Below are positions 1 to 9,000 of a DNA stretch of 64,000 nucleotides, in pieces. Origin of the DNA: an uncultured Prevotella sp. (GTDB taxonomy: Bacteria > Bacteroidota > Bacteroidia > Bacteroidales > Bacteroidaceae). Positions within the stretch are counted from its first letter, which is position 1, and every line of letters starts with the position of its first letter. The stretch is taken from the NCBI GenBank assembly GCA_946998295.1, contig CAMPYS010000006.1:11186-75185 (forward strand), given 5' to 3'. The notes beneath the pieces are model-generated. The model was not told the DNA's origin. It worked only from the letters and a program-made list of their open reading frames with translations, and searched no databases. Both the position numbers and the translations under genes were made by a program.

Positions 1-1
1 A

Positions 2-1768
2 ATATGGAATATTGCAAATATTTATGGTAACTTATTGTGTGGATGCAGCAATGGAACTTATTTAATAAAAAATAATTTAGCAAAACTAATAGATAGTACT
101 GAAACTTTTAACTTTAAACCACTAAATAAATATAAAGGATATGCTATAGCGTGCGCAAATAACGGCTTTATACTGCTAAAATATTCTGACAATAATGTGA
201 AAGTAATAACTAAAATAAATGGATATAAACAATTTGTAAGTGATTTTGAAGAAGCTAAAGATGGCACTCTGTGGGTTAGCAACTGGCAAAAAGGAATATA
301 TCACTTTTGGCTATCAAAAGACTTAAAAAATATAACAAAATACGAATACTTTAATAAAAATAATGGACTACCACAAAATGATAACAACTTAATAACAAAA
401 ATAAGAGGACATATATATATTACATCCTCAGATGGAATAAGACAATATAATAAAAATACATGTAAACTCGAAAAATCTATAAAAATGAACCACTTATTAA
501 ATATCAAAGGGCAAGCACTCAAAATAAAAGAAATGCCAGATGGAAAACTATGGATCTATCGAGATAATTACTTAGGAATAGGCACACCTATAAAAAACGG
601 ATATGCAATACAAAAAGTATCGTTTGGTAATCACATAAGAAGATTACAAATGTATATAGGAAATATTGGAATACTTGATAAAAACCATTCACTACTTAAC
701 TATGACAATGGATTCTATGTAATCAATAATGATTACATAGAAAAAAGTGAAAAGAAAAAATGTTATATCAGAGCTATATATATAAATGAAAAAAACAAAA
801 ACTCACTTGTATATATACATAGCAATATTGAAAAAAAACAAAAAATAGAAATTCCTCATGAAAATAATTCTATAAAAATAGAGTTCGTTATGCCAGAATA
901 TAGGGACTATAAAGCTGTATCATATAGCTGTTATCTTGAAGGATATGACGAACGATGGAGCATTGGACAAACATCAACAAGCAAAGAATATACACAACTA
1001 TGCAAAGGTAACTACACATTTAAAGTAAAAGCAACTAACTTAATAACAGGACAAACTGATATTGCTACTATAAATTTAAAAGTGCTTCCTGCATGGTATG
1101 AGACTTGGTATGCTATTATAGGATATATCGTAATAGGGGTAATATTAATAATGATAACTATAAAGTTGTTACAAAAACATTCTATCAATAAAATTAATAA
1201 AATAAAAGAGGAAAATAAAAGAGTTATAAAAGAACAACAAACTAAATTCCTAATAGAAAAACAAAAGAAAGAACAGGAAGTAATAAAACTTAAAAATGAA
1301 CAACTTACATTAGAACTTAAACATAAAGCAAGTGAACTGGCTGATTCTACTATGAATCTTGTTAGAAAAAACGATATATTACAAACTATTGACTCACACA
1401 TGGAAGAATTGTCAGATAGCGTAAAAAATGAGGATACAAAAACTTCGCTAAACAAGAGAATTAATAATATAAGAAGGGAAATTAAATACAATATGACAGA
1501 AGATGATAACTGGGATAAATTTAAAGAAAACTTCAATATTGTATACGATAACTTCATACAAAAACTTATAAACTTATATCCCGAACTTAAAAAAAACGAC
1601 TTAAAATTATGCGCATACCTAAAGATGGGACTATCATCAAAAGAAATGGCATCGCTTTTAAATACATCGGTAAGAAGCATTGAAACTGCACGATACAGAC
1701 TGCGCAAAAAACTATATCTAAATAATAGAGAAAACTTAACTAACTTTATTCAAAACTTAGATAAATAA
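2..1768 (+). CDS. Membrane-anchored propeller/Y_Y_Y sensor regulator with C-terminal HTH (5' truncated)
   Basis: The frame is open to the first bases of the window, so the N-terminus is missing and the TTG at 35 is not the real start. The visible part holds Reg_prop-like propeller blades (for example DGTLWVSNWQKGIYHFW), a Y_Y_Y domain near bases 880-1080 (SYSCYLEGYDERWS, GNYTFKVKA), one membrane helix near 1100-1170, a long charged coiled coil, and a LuxR/GerE-like helix-turn-helix near 1600-1720 (LSSKEMASLLNTSVRSIETA). No histidine kinase or receiver domain is visible, so this is a one-component transmembrane regulator rather than a hybrid two-component system. Related Bacteroidota proteins sense periplasmic ligands. 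The target is unknown. The next gene starts 29 bases downstream. Confidence 0.85.
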   Translation: MWNIANIYGNLLCGCSNGTYLIKNNLAKLIDSTETFNFKPLNKYKGYAIACANNGFILLKYSDNNVKVITKINGYKQFVSDFEEAKDGTLWVSNWQKGIYHFWLSKDLKNITKYEYFNKNNGLPQNDNNLITKIRGHIYITSSDGIRQYNKNTCKLEKSIKMNHLLNIKGQALKIKEMPDGKLWIYRDNYLGIGTPIKNGYAIQKVSFGNHIRRLQMYIGNIGILDKNHSLLNYDNGFYVINNDYIEKSEKKKCYIRAIYINEKNKNSLVYIHSNIEKKQKIEIPHENNSIKIEFVMPEYRDYKAVSYSCYLEGYDERWSIGQTSTSKEYTQLCKGNYTFKVKATNLITGQTDIATINLKVLPAWYETWYAIIGYIVIGVILIMITIKLLQKHSINKINKIKEENKRVIKEQQTKFLIEKQKKEQEVIKLKNEQLTLELKHKASELADSTMNLVRKNDILQTIDSHMEELSDSVKNEDTKTSLNKRINNIRREIKYNMTEDDNWDKFKENFNIVYDNFIQKLINLYPELKKNDLKLCAYLKMGLSSKEMASLLNTSVRSIETARYRLRKKLYLNNRENLTNFIQNLDK

Positions 1769-1797
1769 AAATAACTTTGCAAGAAAGGTATAAAATA

Positions 1798-2337
1798 ATG
1801 AAATATTTATTAGTATCAGACATACATGGATGTAAAACAACATTAGAAAAAGTACTATCATTTTATGATACACTACATTGCAATATGCTATGCGTATTAG
1901 GGGATATACTTAATTATGGACCAAGAAACTCTATACCTAAAGGGATTGACCCGAAGGGAATTGCAGAACTACTTAACAAACAAAATAATAATATTATAGC
2001 AATAAGGGGAAATTGCGATTCTGAAGTGGATCAAATGCTATTGGACTTCCCGATACTGAGTACTTACATAATTTTAGTAGATGAAGGAAAAAAATTGTTT
2101 CTAACTCATGGACATATATACAATAAAGATAATATGCCAAAAGGAAAATTTGATGCTATTATTTATGGACATACACACCTATGGGAATTAACAAATAAGA
2201 ATAATACATTAATATGCAACACAGGGTCTATAACATTTCCAAAAGGAGGTAATCAACCTACATTCATGACTTACGAACATTCAATATTTACCTGCTATAA
2301 CTTAAAAGGTGAAATAATAAAAATACAATCTATATAA
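1798..2337 (+). CDS. YfcE/MJ0936-type metallophosphoesterase
   Basis: The 179-residue protein has the calcineurin-like phosphoesterase metal motifs in order: SDIHG at the N-terminus, GDILNYGPRN, GNCD, LTHGH and YGHTH. These match the small YfcE family, which hydrolyses phosphodiesters in the cytoplasm; the physiological substrate is not known. I chose ATG 1798 because SDIHG must lie a few residues from the start. An in-frame TTG at 1777 would add seven unrelated residues, and the AGAAAGG at 1781-1787 is a plausible ribosome site for 1798. It follows the regulator gene closely and is probably cotranscribed. It ends before a strong hairpin shared with the convergent frd genes. Confidence 0.9.
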   Translation: MKYLLVSDIHGCKTTLEKVLSFYDTLHCNMLCVLGDILNYGPRNSIPKGIDPKGIAELLNKQNNNIIAIRGNCDSEVDQMLLDFPILSTYIILVDEGKKLFLTHGHIYNKDNMPKGKFDAIIYGHTHLWELTNKNNTLICNTGSITFPKGGNQPTFMTYEHSIFTCYNLKGEIIKIQSI

Positions 2338-2340
2338 AAA

Positions 2341-2373
2341 ATTCGCAATTACCTTTTAAAGGTAATTGCGAAT
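2341..2373. terminator. Bidirectional hairpin terminator
   Basis: A perfect 16-base inverted repeat (ATTCGCAATTACCTTT and its complement, around one central T) lies between the convergent phosphodiesterase and frdB genes. It probably stops transcription from both sides. Confidence 0.8.
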
Positions 2374-2401
2374 AAAGATAATAATTATATAACCAATATA
2401 A

Positions 2402-3157
2402 TTAATCGGCAAACTTAGCCTTTATAAATTCACGATTCAATCGAGCTATATTTGCTATAGACTCATTTTTAGGACACTCCGCTTCGCAAGCACGAGTGTT
2501 TGTACAGTTACCAAAGCCAAGCTCTTCCATCTTCATTATCATAGCTTTAGCTCGTTTAGCTGCCTCTGGACGACCTTGAGGTAAAAGAGCAAGTTGACTA
2601 ACTTTAGATGATAAAAACAACATTGCTGAACCATTCTTGCAAGCAGCAACACAAGCAGCACAACCAATACAAGTTGCACAGTCCATAGCTTCGTCTGCTA
2701 CTTCCTTAGGTATAAGGATAGCATTAGCATCTTGAGGCTGACCAGTACGCACACTAGTATATCCTCCTGCTTGTATAATTTTATCAAAGGCACCACGATC
2801 TACCATACAATCTCTAATGACAGGGAATGCAGCAGAACGCCAAGGTTCAACAGTAATAATATCACCATCCTTGAAACGACGCATATACAATTGACAAGTT
2901 GTTGCACCAGTTGCTGGACCATGAGGATGACCATTAATGTAAAGTGAACACATACCACAAATACCTTCACGGCAATCATGATCAAAAACAAAAGGCTCTT
3001 TACCCTCATCTATAAGCTGTTCGTTGAGAATATCTAACATCTCAAGAAAAGATGTATCGCTTGGGATATCTTTCATCTCTCGTGTATCAAAATATCCTTT
3101 AGCTGTAGGACCACTCTGACGCCAAAATTTAAGTGTAAAACTTATATTTTTATCCAT
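2402..3157 (-). CDS. frdB: Fumarate reductase/succinate dehydrogenase iron-sulfur subunit
   Basis: The 251-residue protein carries the electron-transfer centres between flavoprotein and cytochrome b. An N-terminal ferredoxin-like [2Fe-2S] domain has CREGICGMCSLY and a later TTCQLY cysteine. A C-terminal domain has CATCIGCAACVAAC and then CTNTRACEAECP for the [4Fe-4S] and [3Fe-4S] clusters. It is the last gene of frdC-frdA-frdB, 41 bases after frdA. Bacteroidales use this three-subunit, menaquinone-linked enzyme mainly to reduce fumarate in succinate fermentation; direction cannot be read from sequence. AAGGAAA upstream of ATG 3157 is a plausible ribosome site. Confidence 0.95.
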   Translation of the reverse strand: MDKNISFTLKFWRQSGPTAKGYFDTREMKDIPSDTSFLEMLDILNEQLIDEGKEPFVFDHDCREGICGMCSLYINGHPHGPATGATTCQLYMRRFKDGDIITVEPWRSAAFPVIRDCMVDRGAFDKIIQAGGYTSVRTGQPQDANAILIPKEVADEAMDCATCIGCAACVAACKNGSAMLFLSSKVSQLALLPQGRPEAAKRAKAMIMKMEELGFGNCTNTRACEAECPKNESIANIARLNREFIKAKFAD

Positions 3158-3198
3158 TTTTTCAATTTCCTTTTTAATGTTTTGCCAACTTAACTTAC

Positions 3199-5181
3199 TT
3201 AGTTCTTGTAGTTACGTGTTTGAACCTTTATTGCTTCATACTCTAAAGGCTCTTTTATAAGCTCTGGAGCTACAGTATCACTGCCTTTATATTCCCAGCA
3301 ACCAACATAGAAATAGTTTTTATCATCACGTTTAGCTTCACCCTCTTCTGTTTGATACTCTTCACGGAAATGACCACCACAACTTTCATTACGTGAAAGA
3401 GCATCATAAGCGACAAGCTCTCCCATAGTAATAAAGTCACGAAGATGAATAGCCTTATCTAACTCTACATTAAGACCTTCTTTTGTACCAGGTACAAATA
3501 AATTCGTTTCAAACTCCTTACGTAGCTTTCTCATCTTTTCAAGACCTTCTTTTAGACCTTCAGCAGTACGTCCCATTCCGACATACTCCCACATAATTCT
3601 TCCAAGCTCTTTATGAATAGAATCTACGCTACGCTTACCATGTATATTCATCAAACGATCTAACTCGGATTGAACAGCCTTCTCTGCTTTTTCAAATTCT
3701 GGATGATCTGTAGTAATATGAGCCCAAAGAGATTGGTCAGCAAGATAGTTCTGAATTGTATAAGGTATTACAAAATAACCATCTGCAAGTCCTTGCATCA
3801 AAGCAGAAGCTCCCAAACGGTTTGCACCGTGATCAGAAAAGTTACACTCACCTATTGCGAATAAACCACTGATTGTTGTTTGTAATTCATAGTCGACCCA
3901 TATACCACCCATAGTGTAATGGATAGCAGGGTATATCATCATAGGATTATAGTATTTTACGCCATTAATCTCTTTTGCTAACTCACCTGGATTAACATCT
4001 GTAATCTCTTCATACATATCAAAAAGATTACCATAACGCTGACGTATAACATCAATTCCAAGACGACCTATACTTTCAGAAAAATCCAAGAATACTGCTA
4101 AACCAGTATTATTTACTCCAAAACCTTTATCGCAACGTTCTTTTGCTGCACGTGAAGCAACATCACGAGGAACCAAGTTACCAAAAGCTGGATAACGACG
4201 TTCCAAATAATAATCACGGTCTTCTTCTGGTATATCAGAACCTTTCTTAGTTCCTGCTTGTAAAGCTTTAGCATCCTCTAATTTCTTTGGAACCCATATA
4301 CGTCCATCATTACGCAATGACTCAGACATCAAAGTTAACTTTGATTGTTTATCTCCATGTACAGGTATACAAGTTGGATGTATCTGAACATAAGAAGGAT
4401 TAGCAAAATAAGCTCCCTTACGATAGCACTGTACTGCTGCTGTACAGTTGCAGCCCATAGCATTAGTTGAAAGGAAATAAGTATTTCCATATCCACCTGT
4501 AGCTATAATAACAGCATTTGCTGAAAAACGTTCTAACTTACCCGTTATAAGATTCTTTGCAATTATTCCACGTGCATGACCATCAATAACAACAAGATCT
4601 TCCATTTCATAACGTGTAAAAAGTTTAACACGTCCATCATGGACTTGCCTACTCAAAGCTGAATAAGCACCAAGTAAAAGTTGCTGTCCTGTTTGTCCTT
4701 TTGCATAAAAAGTACGTGAAACTTGCGCACCTCCAAAAGAACGGTTAGCTAACATACCACCATACTCACGTGCAAAAGGAACACCTTGAGCAACGCACTG
4801 ATCTATAATATCATTTGCAACTTCTGCTAAACGATAAACATTTGCCTCACGAGCACGATAGTCTCCACCTTTTACAGTATCATAGAAAAGACGATAAACA
4901 GAGTCACCATCATTTTGATAATTCTTAGCGGCATTTATACCACCTTGTGCTGCTATAGAGTGAGCTCTACGCGGTGAATCTTGAATACAGAAATTGTATA
5001 CCATAAAGCCCATCTCACCAAGAGATGCAGCTGCGCTAGCACCAGCTAAACCTGTACCAACAACTATAATATCGAGTTTTAATTTATTCTTAGGATTAAC
5101 CAAACGTTGATGAGCCTTATAGTTTGTCCACTTCTCAGCAACAGGTCCTTCAGGAATTTTTGAATCTAATATCTTAGCCAT
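3199..5181 (-). CDS. frdA: Fumarate reductase/succinate dehydrogenase flavoprotein
   Basis: The 660-residue catalytic subunit binds FAD covalently and interconverts fumarate and succinate at the inner face of the membrane. Visible features are the N-terminal dinucleotide fold (VVGTGLAGASAAASLG), the flavin-attachment region (RRAHSIAAQGGINAAKN), the substrate-site segment VQIHPTCIP, and the late FAD motif GANRLGASALMQG. Length and gene order (cytochrome b, flavoprotein, iron-sulfur) match the Bacteroidota three-subunit type. The gene starts 35 bases after frdC ends and is followed by frdB, so the three form one operon. Confidence 0.96.
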   Translation of the reverse strand: MAKILDSKIPEGPVAEKWTNYKAHQRLVNPKNKLKLDIIVVGTGLAGASAAASLGEMGFMVYNFCIQDSPRRAHSIAAQGGINAAKNYQNDGDSVYRLFYDTVKGGDYRAREANVYRLAEVANDIIDQCVAQGVPFAREYGGMLANRSFGGAQVSRTFYAKGQTGQQLLLGAYSALSRQVHDGRVKLFTRYEMEDLVVIDGHARGIIAKNLITGKLERFSANAVIIATGGYGNTYFLSTNAMGCNCTAAVQCYRKGAYFANPSYVQIHPTCIPVHGDKQSKLTLMSESLRNDGRIWVPKKLEDAKALQAGTKKGSDIPEEDRDYYLERRYPAFGNLVPRDVASRAAKERCDKGFGVNNTGLAVFLDFSESIGRLGIDVIRQRYGNLFDMYEEITDVNPGELAKEINGVKYYNPMMIYPAIHYTMGGIWVDYELQTTISGLFAIGECNFSDHGANRLGASALMQGLADGYFVIPYTIQNYLADQSLWAHITTDHPEFEKAEKAVQSELDRLMNIHGKRSVDSIHKELGRIMWEYVGMGRTAEGLKEGLEKMRKLRKEFETNLFVPGTKEGLNVELDKAIHLRDFITMGELVAYDALSRNESCGGHFREEYQTEEGEAKRDDKNYFYVGCWEYKGSDTVAPELIKEPLEYEAIKVQTRNYKN

Positions 5182-5216
5182 AATTCTTATATCTTTCTAA
5201 ATATTATAAAAATTTA

Positions 5217-5903
5217 TCAAGCCGCACAGCATACACTTGGAGCGCATCCAAAAGCAAAAGCTAATACAACTATTAAGAAACCTAACATAAGGAGTGATGT
5301 ATAAATCAAACCTATAATCCTCCAACGATTGAACCAAATCTTTCCATTAATACCAATTGTCTGCATTGCTGACCAAAATCCATGAGAGAGATGAAACCAT
5401 ATAGCACAAAGCCATATAATATATAATACAACATAAACAGGGTTGGCAAAAGTCTCTTTAATATAGGCAAAGCCATCAGAGGGCAAATAAGGTGTACATG
5501 TGCCAAATAGTTCAGCAAACATCATGTTATACCAAAAATTAAATAAATGTAAGAACAAACCTAAAAGAATAATAATACCTAAAACTAGCATGTTCTTAGA
5601 AGCCCACTCTACTTTAGGACTTGAACCGTTTACTGCATAACGTTCACTACCTCGCGCCTTACGATTTTGAGCTGTAAGAATAAAAGCATATACAATATGC
5701 ACTACTGTTAAAGCTCCTAAAACTACAGTAGCTACAACTGCATACCAATTAGCACCTAAAAACTCACAAATCATATTATAAGCCTTGCCTGAAAACAAAG
5801 CTACAATATTCATTGACATGTGGAATGTCAAAAATAGAATAAGCGCAATACCTGTAACGGACATTATCACTTTTCTACCAATAGAAGAGTTGATTAACCA
5901 CAT
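5217..5903 (-). CDS. frdC: Fumarate reductase/succinate dehydrogenase cytochrome b subunit
   Basis: The 228-residue membrane protein has five predicted helices and several membrane histidines (FHMSMNIVA, LTVVHIVYAF, LFLHLFNFW, IWFHLSHGFW) of the kind that ligate two b-type haems in single-polypeptide, five-helix anchors. It anchors FrdAB and exchanges electrons with menaquinone. It is the first gene of frdCAB. The C-terminal tail FGCAPSVCCAA is unusually rich in cysteine; I do not know whether that is typical. The candidate promoter lies 136-166 bases upstream. Confidence 0.93.
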   Translation of the reverse strand: MWLINSSIGRKVIMSVTGIALILFLTFHMSMNIVALFSGKAYNMICEFLGANWYAVVATVVLGALTVVHIVYAFILTAQNRKARGSERYAVNGSSPKVEWASKNMLVLGIIILLGLFLHLFNFWYNMMFAELFGTCTPYLPSDGFAYIKETFANPVYVVLYIIWLCAIWFHLSHGFWSAMQTIGINGKIWFNRWRIIGLIYTSLLMLGFLIVVLAFAFGCAPSVCCAA

Positions 5904-6038
5904 AAATGTTTTGATTTTTATATTTAAACTGTTAGAATTATTTTCTTTCCTATTTATAGATATAAGTCAACCACAAAATTAAGCAATAATTATTATAAAT
6001 ACCCAATAATGAGTATTACAACTACTTATATTTTACTG

Positions 6039-6069
6039 CAAATTTACTATATTTTAATTACTAAACAAA
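6039..6069 (-). promoter_or_regulatory. frdCAB promoter (Bacteroidota type)
   Basis: On the minus strand TTTG (6066-6069) is followed after 19 bases by TAAATTTG (6039-6046), matching TTTG-N19-TAnnTTTG. The start would fall near 6032, giving a leader of about 130 bases. A second -7 candidate, TAATTTTG at 5974-5981, has a weaker -33 partner and would give a 65-base leader. Confidence 0.6.
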
Positions 6070-6364
6070 TATTTTAAGAAAAAAACGACCTCTATAATAC
6101 CTCATTTTAGGTAATATAAACTATTTCTAAACAAGATATAAGTATATAAAAGTAAGTATATTAACAGTAAAAATAAATAAAAGATAAACAAATACTATTA
6201 TAAATTACTATAATTACTACAATAAAAACTTCTACGCAACAAATATAAAATATCATCATAAATAATTACACTACCTACTGATATAAATATTTCATAATAA
6301 ATAATATCTTTTGACTAATAGAACACATTTATATAATTATAATATATTATTCAATTAATTTTCT

Positions 6365-6372
6365 TACTTTTG
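6365..6372 (+). promoter_or_regulatory. mnmG -7 element
   Basis: TACTTTTG matches TAnnTTTG. Transcription from about 6379 would leave a leader of about 12 bases. This supports ATG 6391 over the upstream TTG at 6370. Confidence 0.5.
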
Positions 6373-6390
6373 CCAAAAAATAAGAAAAAA

Positions 6391-8268
6391 ATGAGCGTAA
6401 TTTTCAAGTATGATATACTTGTTATAGGTGGTGGACATGCAGGCTGTGAAGCTGCAACAGCTGCTGCCAATATGGGAGCAAAAGTTTGTTTAGTAACAAT
6501 CGATATGAACAAATTTGGACAAATGAGTTGTAACCCAGCAGTAGGCGGTATAGCAAAAGGACAAATTGTTAGAGAGATTGATGCTTTAGGCGGTCAAATG
6601 GGTTTAATAACTGATGCCACAGCCATACAATTTAGGATGCTAAACCGCTCAAAAGGTCCTGCTGTTTGGAGTCCTAGAGCTCAATGCGACAGAGAAAAGT
6701 TTATTATAGAATGGAAAAAAAGACTCGACACTACTAAAAATTTAGATCTTTTTCAAGATCAAGCAGAAGAATTACTCGTAAAAAATAAAGAGGTTATTGG
6801 GATAAGAACTATATGGGGAATTGAGTTATATGCAAAGGCCATAATTGTTGCAGCTGGTACATTTCTTAATGGACTTATGCACATAGGACATAAACATATA
6901 GAAGGTGGACGTTGTTCTGAACCTGCAGTACACAAGTTTACAGAAAGTATATGTCGATTCGGTATAAGATATAACAGAATGAAAACTGGAACACCAGTAA
7001 GAATTGATAAACGGTCTGTACACCTAGAAGAGATGGAGAAACAATCAGGTGAAAATGACTATCATAAATTTTCTTTTATGGGTAATAAAAGAATACTAAC
7101 ACAATTACCTTGCTGGTTATGTTCCACTAATGAAGACGTACATAAAATATTAAATAAAGGTATTAAGGATTCTCCTTTATTTAATGGACAAATTCAGAGC
7201 GTCGGGCCTCGCTATTGCCCATCTATCGAAACAAAACTCGTAACATTTCCGAATAAAAACTCACATCCCTTATTTCTTGAACCCGAAGGTACAGATACAA
7301 ACGAAATGTACCTTAATGGTTTTTCATCAAGTATGCCTTGGGAAATACAATTAGAAGCTCTACATAAAATACCTGCTTTAAGAGATGCAAAAATATATCG
7401 ACCAGGTTATGCTATTGAATACGATTATTTCGATCCTACTCAATTAAAGCCTTCGTTGGAATCGAAATATATAAACGGTCTATTTTTTGCAGGACAGGTA
7501 AACGGAACAACAGGATACGAAGAGGCAGCTGGACAAGGAATTGTAGCAGGCATAAATGCTACATTATATATTTCAGGAAATGCGCCATTAATAATGAAAC
7601 GGGACGAAAGCTATATAGGAGTACTTATAGACGACCTAACAACAAAGGGAGTAGATGAGCCTTACAGAATGTTTACATCAAGGGCTGAATATAGAATATT
7701 GCTACGCCAAGATAATGCAGATTCTCGACTAACAAAAAAAGCATATCAATTAGGAATAGCTACAAGGAAAAGATATGATTGGCTAATAGAAAAAGAAAAC
7801 AAGATAGAAGAAATTATAAACTTTTGCAATTCTACTGCTGTTACTCCACAAAGTATTAACGGATTATTAGAAAGTATAGAAAGCTCTCCCCTACACTATT
7901 CAACTAAAATTGCTGATTTAATCGCACGTCCTAACATAACTTTAAATAAATTATCAAAAATAATGCCTGAACTAAAAAATATTATTGATAATAGTAACAC
8001 CCGTAAAACTGAAATTGCAGAAACAGCAGAAATAAAAATGAAATACAAAGGATATATAGAACGTGAGCGTAACTTTGCAGAAAAAATGCACAGATTAGAG
8101 AATATAAATATAAAAGGTCATTTTCAATACAATAAAATACATGATCTATCGACAGAATGCCGACAAAAGTTAGAAAGAATACAACCAGAGACATTAGCAC
8201 AAGCAAGTCGTATACCAGGCGTAAGTCCTAGCGATATAAATGTACTGTTAGTTTTAATGGGACGTTAA
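6391..8268 (+). CDS. mnmG: tRNA uridine-5-carboxymethylaminomethyl modification enzyme MnmG
   Basis: The 625-residue FAD protein works with MnmE to modify the wobble uridine (U34) of certain tRNAs. It has the N-terminal FAD fold (DILVIGGGHAGCEAA), the family signature CNPAVGGIAKGQIVREIDALG, the second motif GQVNGTTGYEEAAGQG, and the C-terminal region with PGVSPSDINVLLVLMG. Length is normal for the family. ATG 6391 is chosen because conserved homology begins at once and a -7 box lies just upstream. The next gene, apt, follows by 54 bases in the same direction. The gene often lies near the origin, which agrees with the nearby parS. Confidence 0.96.
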   Translation: MSVIFKYDILVIGGGHAGCEAATAAANMGAKVCLVTIDMNKFGQMSCNPAVGGIAKGQIVREIDALGGQMGLITDATAIQFRMLNRSKGPAVWSPRAQCDREKFIIEWKKRLDTTKNLDLFQDQAEELLVKNKEVIGIRTIWGIELYAKAIIVAAGTFLNGLMHIGHKHIEGGRCSEPAVHKFTESICRFGIRYNRMKTGTPVRIDKRSVHLEEMEKQSGENDYHKFSFMGNKRILTQLPCWLCSTNEDVHKILNKGIKDSPLFNGQIQSVGPRYCPSIETKLVTFPNKNSHPLFLEPEGTDTNEMYLNGFSSSMPWEIQLEALHKIPALRDAKIYRPGYAIEYDYFDPTQLKPSLESKYINGLFFAGQVNGTTGYEEAAGQGIVAGINATLYISGNAPLIMKRDESYIGVLIDDLTTKGVDEPYRMFTSRAEYRILLRQDNADSRLTKKAYQLGIATRKRYDWLIEKENKIEEIINFCNSTAVTPQSINGLLESIESSPLHYSTKIADLIARPNITLNKLSKIMPELKNIIDNSNTRKTEIAETAEIKMKYKGYIERERNFAEKMHRLENINIKGHFQYNKIHDLSTECRQKLERIQPETLAQASRIPGVSPSDINVLLVLMGR

Positions 8269-8322
8269 GGCTAATGATAGATAAATAAGTATAATCTTTT
8301 TCACATAAATAATATAAAAAAA

Positions 8323-8853
8323 ATGAATAAACAAATTCTTCTTGACCATCTAAGGTGTATTCCTGACTGGCCAGAAAAAGGAGTTAACTTCCGAGACGTG
8401 ACTACACTATTCAAATCACCTGAAGCTCTAAAAGAAATAACAGAGGAAATGTATGATCTATATAAAGACAAAGGTATAACAAAAGTTGTAGGAATAGAAA
8501 GTCGTGGGTTCGTTATGTCGTCAGCCTTAGCTTTACGCTTAGGAGCTGGCATCGTTCTTTGTCGCAAGCCTGGCAAACTTCCTTGCGAAACTATCCAAGA
8601 AAATTACAAAAAAGAATATGGTGTAGACACTATAGAAATTCATAAAGACGCTATAAACAATAATGATATAGTATTACTTCATGATGACCTATTAGCAACT
8701 GGTGGCACAATGAATGCAGCGTGCCACCTCGTTAAGAAGTTTAATCCTAAACGTGTATATTGTAATTTTATCATTGAACTACACAAAGAATTTCCGAACA
8801 GTCGTAGCAAGTTTGATAAAGATATAGAGATTTCTTCTCTTCTAGAATTCTAA
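8323..8853 (+). CDS. apt: Adenine phosphoribosyltransferase
   Basis: The 176-residue cytosolic enzyme salvages adenine with PRPP to make AMP. The PRPP-binding loop is VLLHDDLLATGGT, and the N-terminal segment PDWPEKGVNFRDVTTL and the flexible-loop region RKPGKLPCET are typical of Apt. Its length matches the family. It lies downstream of mnmG and ends before a hairpin terminator at 8890-8925. Confidence 0.95.
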   Translation: MNKQILLDHLRCIPDWPEKGVNFRDVTTLFKSPEALKEITEEMYDLYKDKGITKVVGIESRGFVMSSALALRLGAGIVLCRKPGKLPCETIQENYKKEYGVDTIEIHKDAINNNDIVLLHDDLLATGGTMNAACHLVKKFNPKRVYCNFIIELHKEFPNSRSKFDKDIEISSLLEF

Positions 8854-8889
8854 TATAGATTTTTATAAATTAATACTAATATAACTATA

Positions 8890-8925
8890 AGATCCGAAAG
8901 GGCTTCTCTAAGTGCTTTCGGATCT
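8890..8925 (+). terminator. apt terminator hairpin
   Basis: AGATCCGAAAG (8890-8900) pairs perfectly with CTTTCGGATCT (8915-8925), followed by a short T/A stretch. It separates mnmG-apt from the uvrC operon. Confidence 0.7.
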
Positions 8926-8944
8926 TTAAGAATTAAAGCCTTAA

Positions 8945-8960
8945 AGTTTCACGTGAAACA
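8945..8960. other. parS: parS-like chromosome partition site
   Basis: The bases AGTTTCACGTGAAACA match the conserved bacterial parS sequence TGTTTCACGTGAAACA at 15 of 16 positions, with the 14-base palindromic core intact. ParB binds such sites close to oriC. The parB and parA genes are in this window at 58.7-60.4 kb. The site lies between the apt terminator and uvrC. I found no second good match in the window. Confidence 0.85.
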
Positions 8961-8984
8961 AAACACATTAAACTGCTTTTAAAT

Positions 8985-8991
8985 AAAGGAG
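8985..8991 (+). promoter_or_regulatory. Strong Shine-Dalgarno of uvrC
   Basis: AAAGGAG lies 9 bases before ATG 9001. Such a full anti-16S match is uncommon in this window and fixes the uvrC start. Confidence 0.6.
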
Positions 8992-9000
8992 TTAGCATAA

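Larger units (their letters stand above)
5904..6390. other. Divergent intergenic region between frdC and mnmG
   Basis: This is 487 bases of very A+T-rich DNA with no credible ORF. It holds the frdCAB promoter candidates facing left and a mnmG promoter candidate at its right edge. I see no RNA gene or repeat in the middle (about 6070-6360). Confidence 0.6.

Noticed and set aside
1012..1707. 231-residue minus-strand ORF opposite the regulator gene
   Set aside because: It is a shadow of the real gene: low-complexity Ser/Phe/Leu translation, no domain, and it lies wholly inside a well-supported coding frame.
6370..6390. TTG start of mnmG giving MPKNKKK
   Set aside because: The seven extra residues are not part of the family and the -7 box overlaps the TTG.
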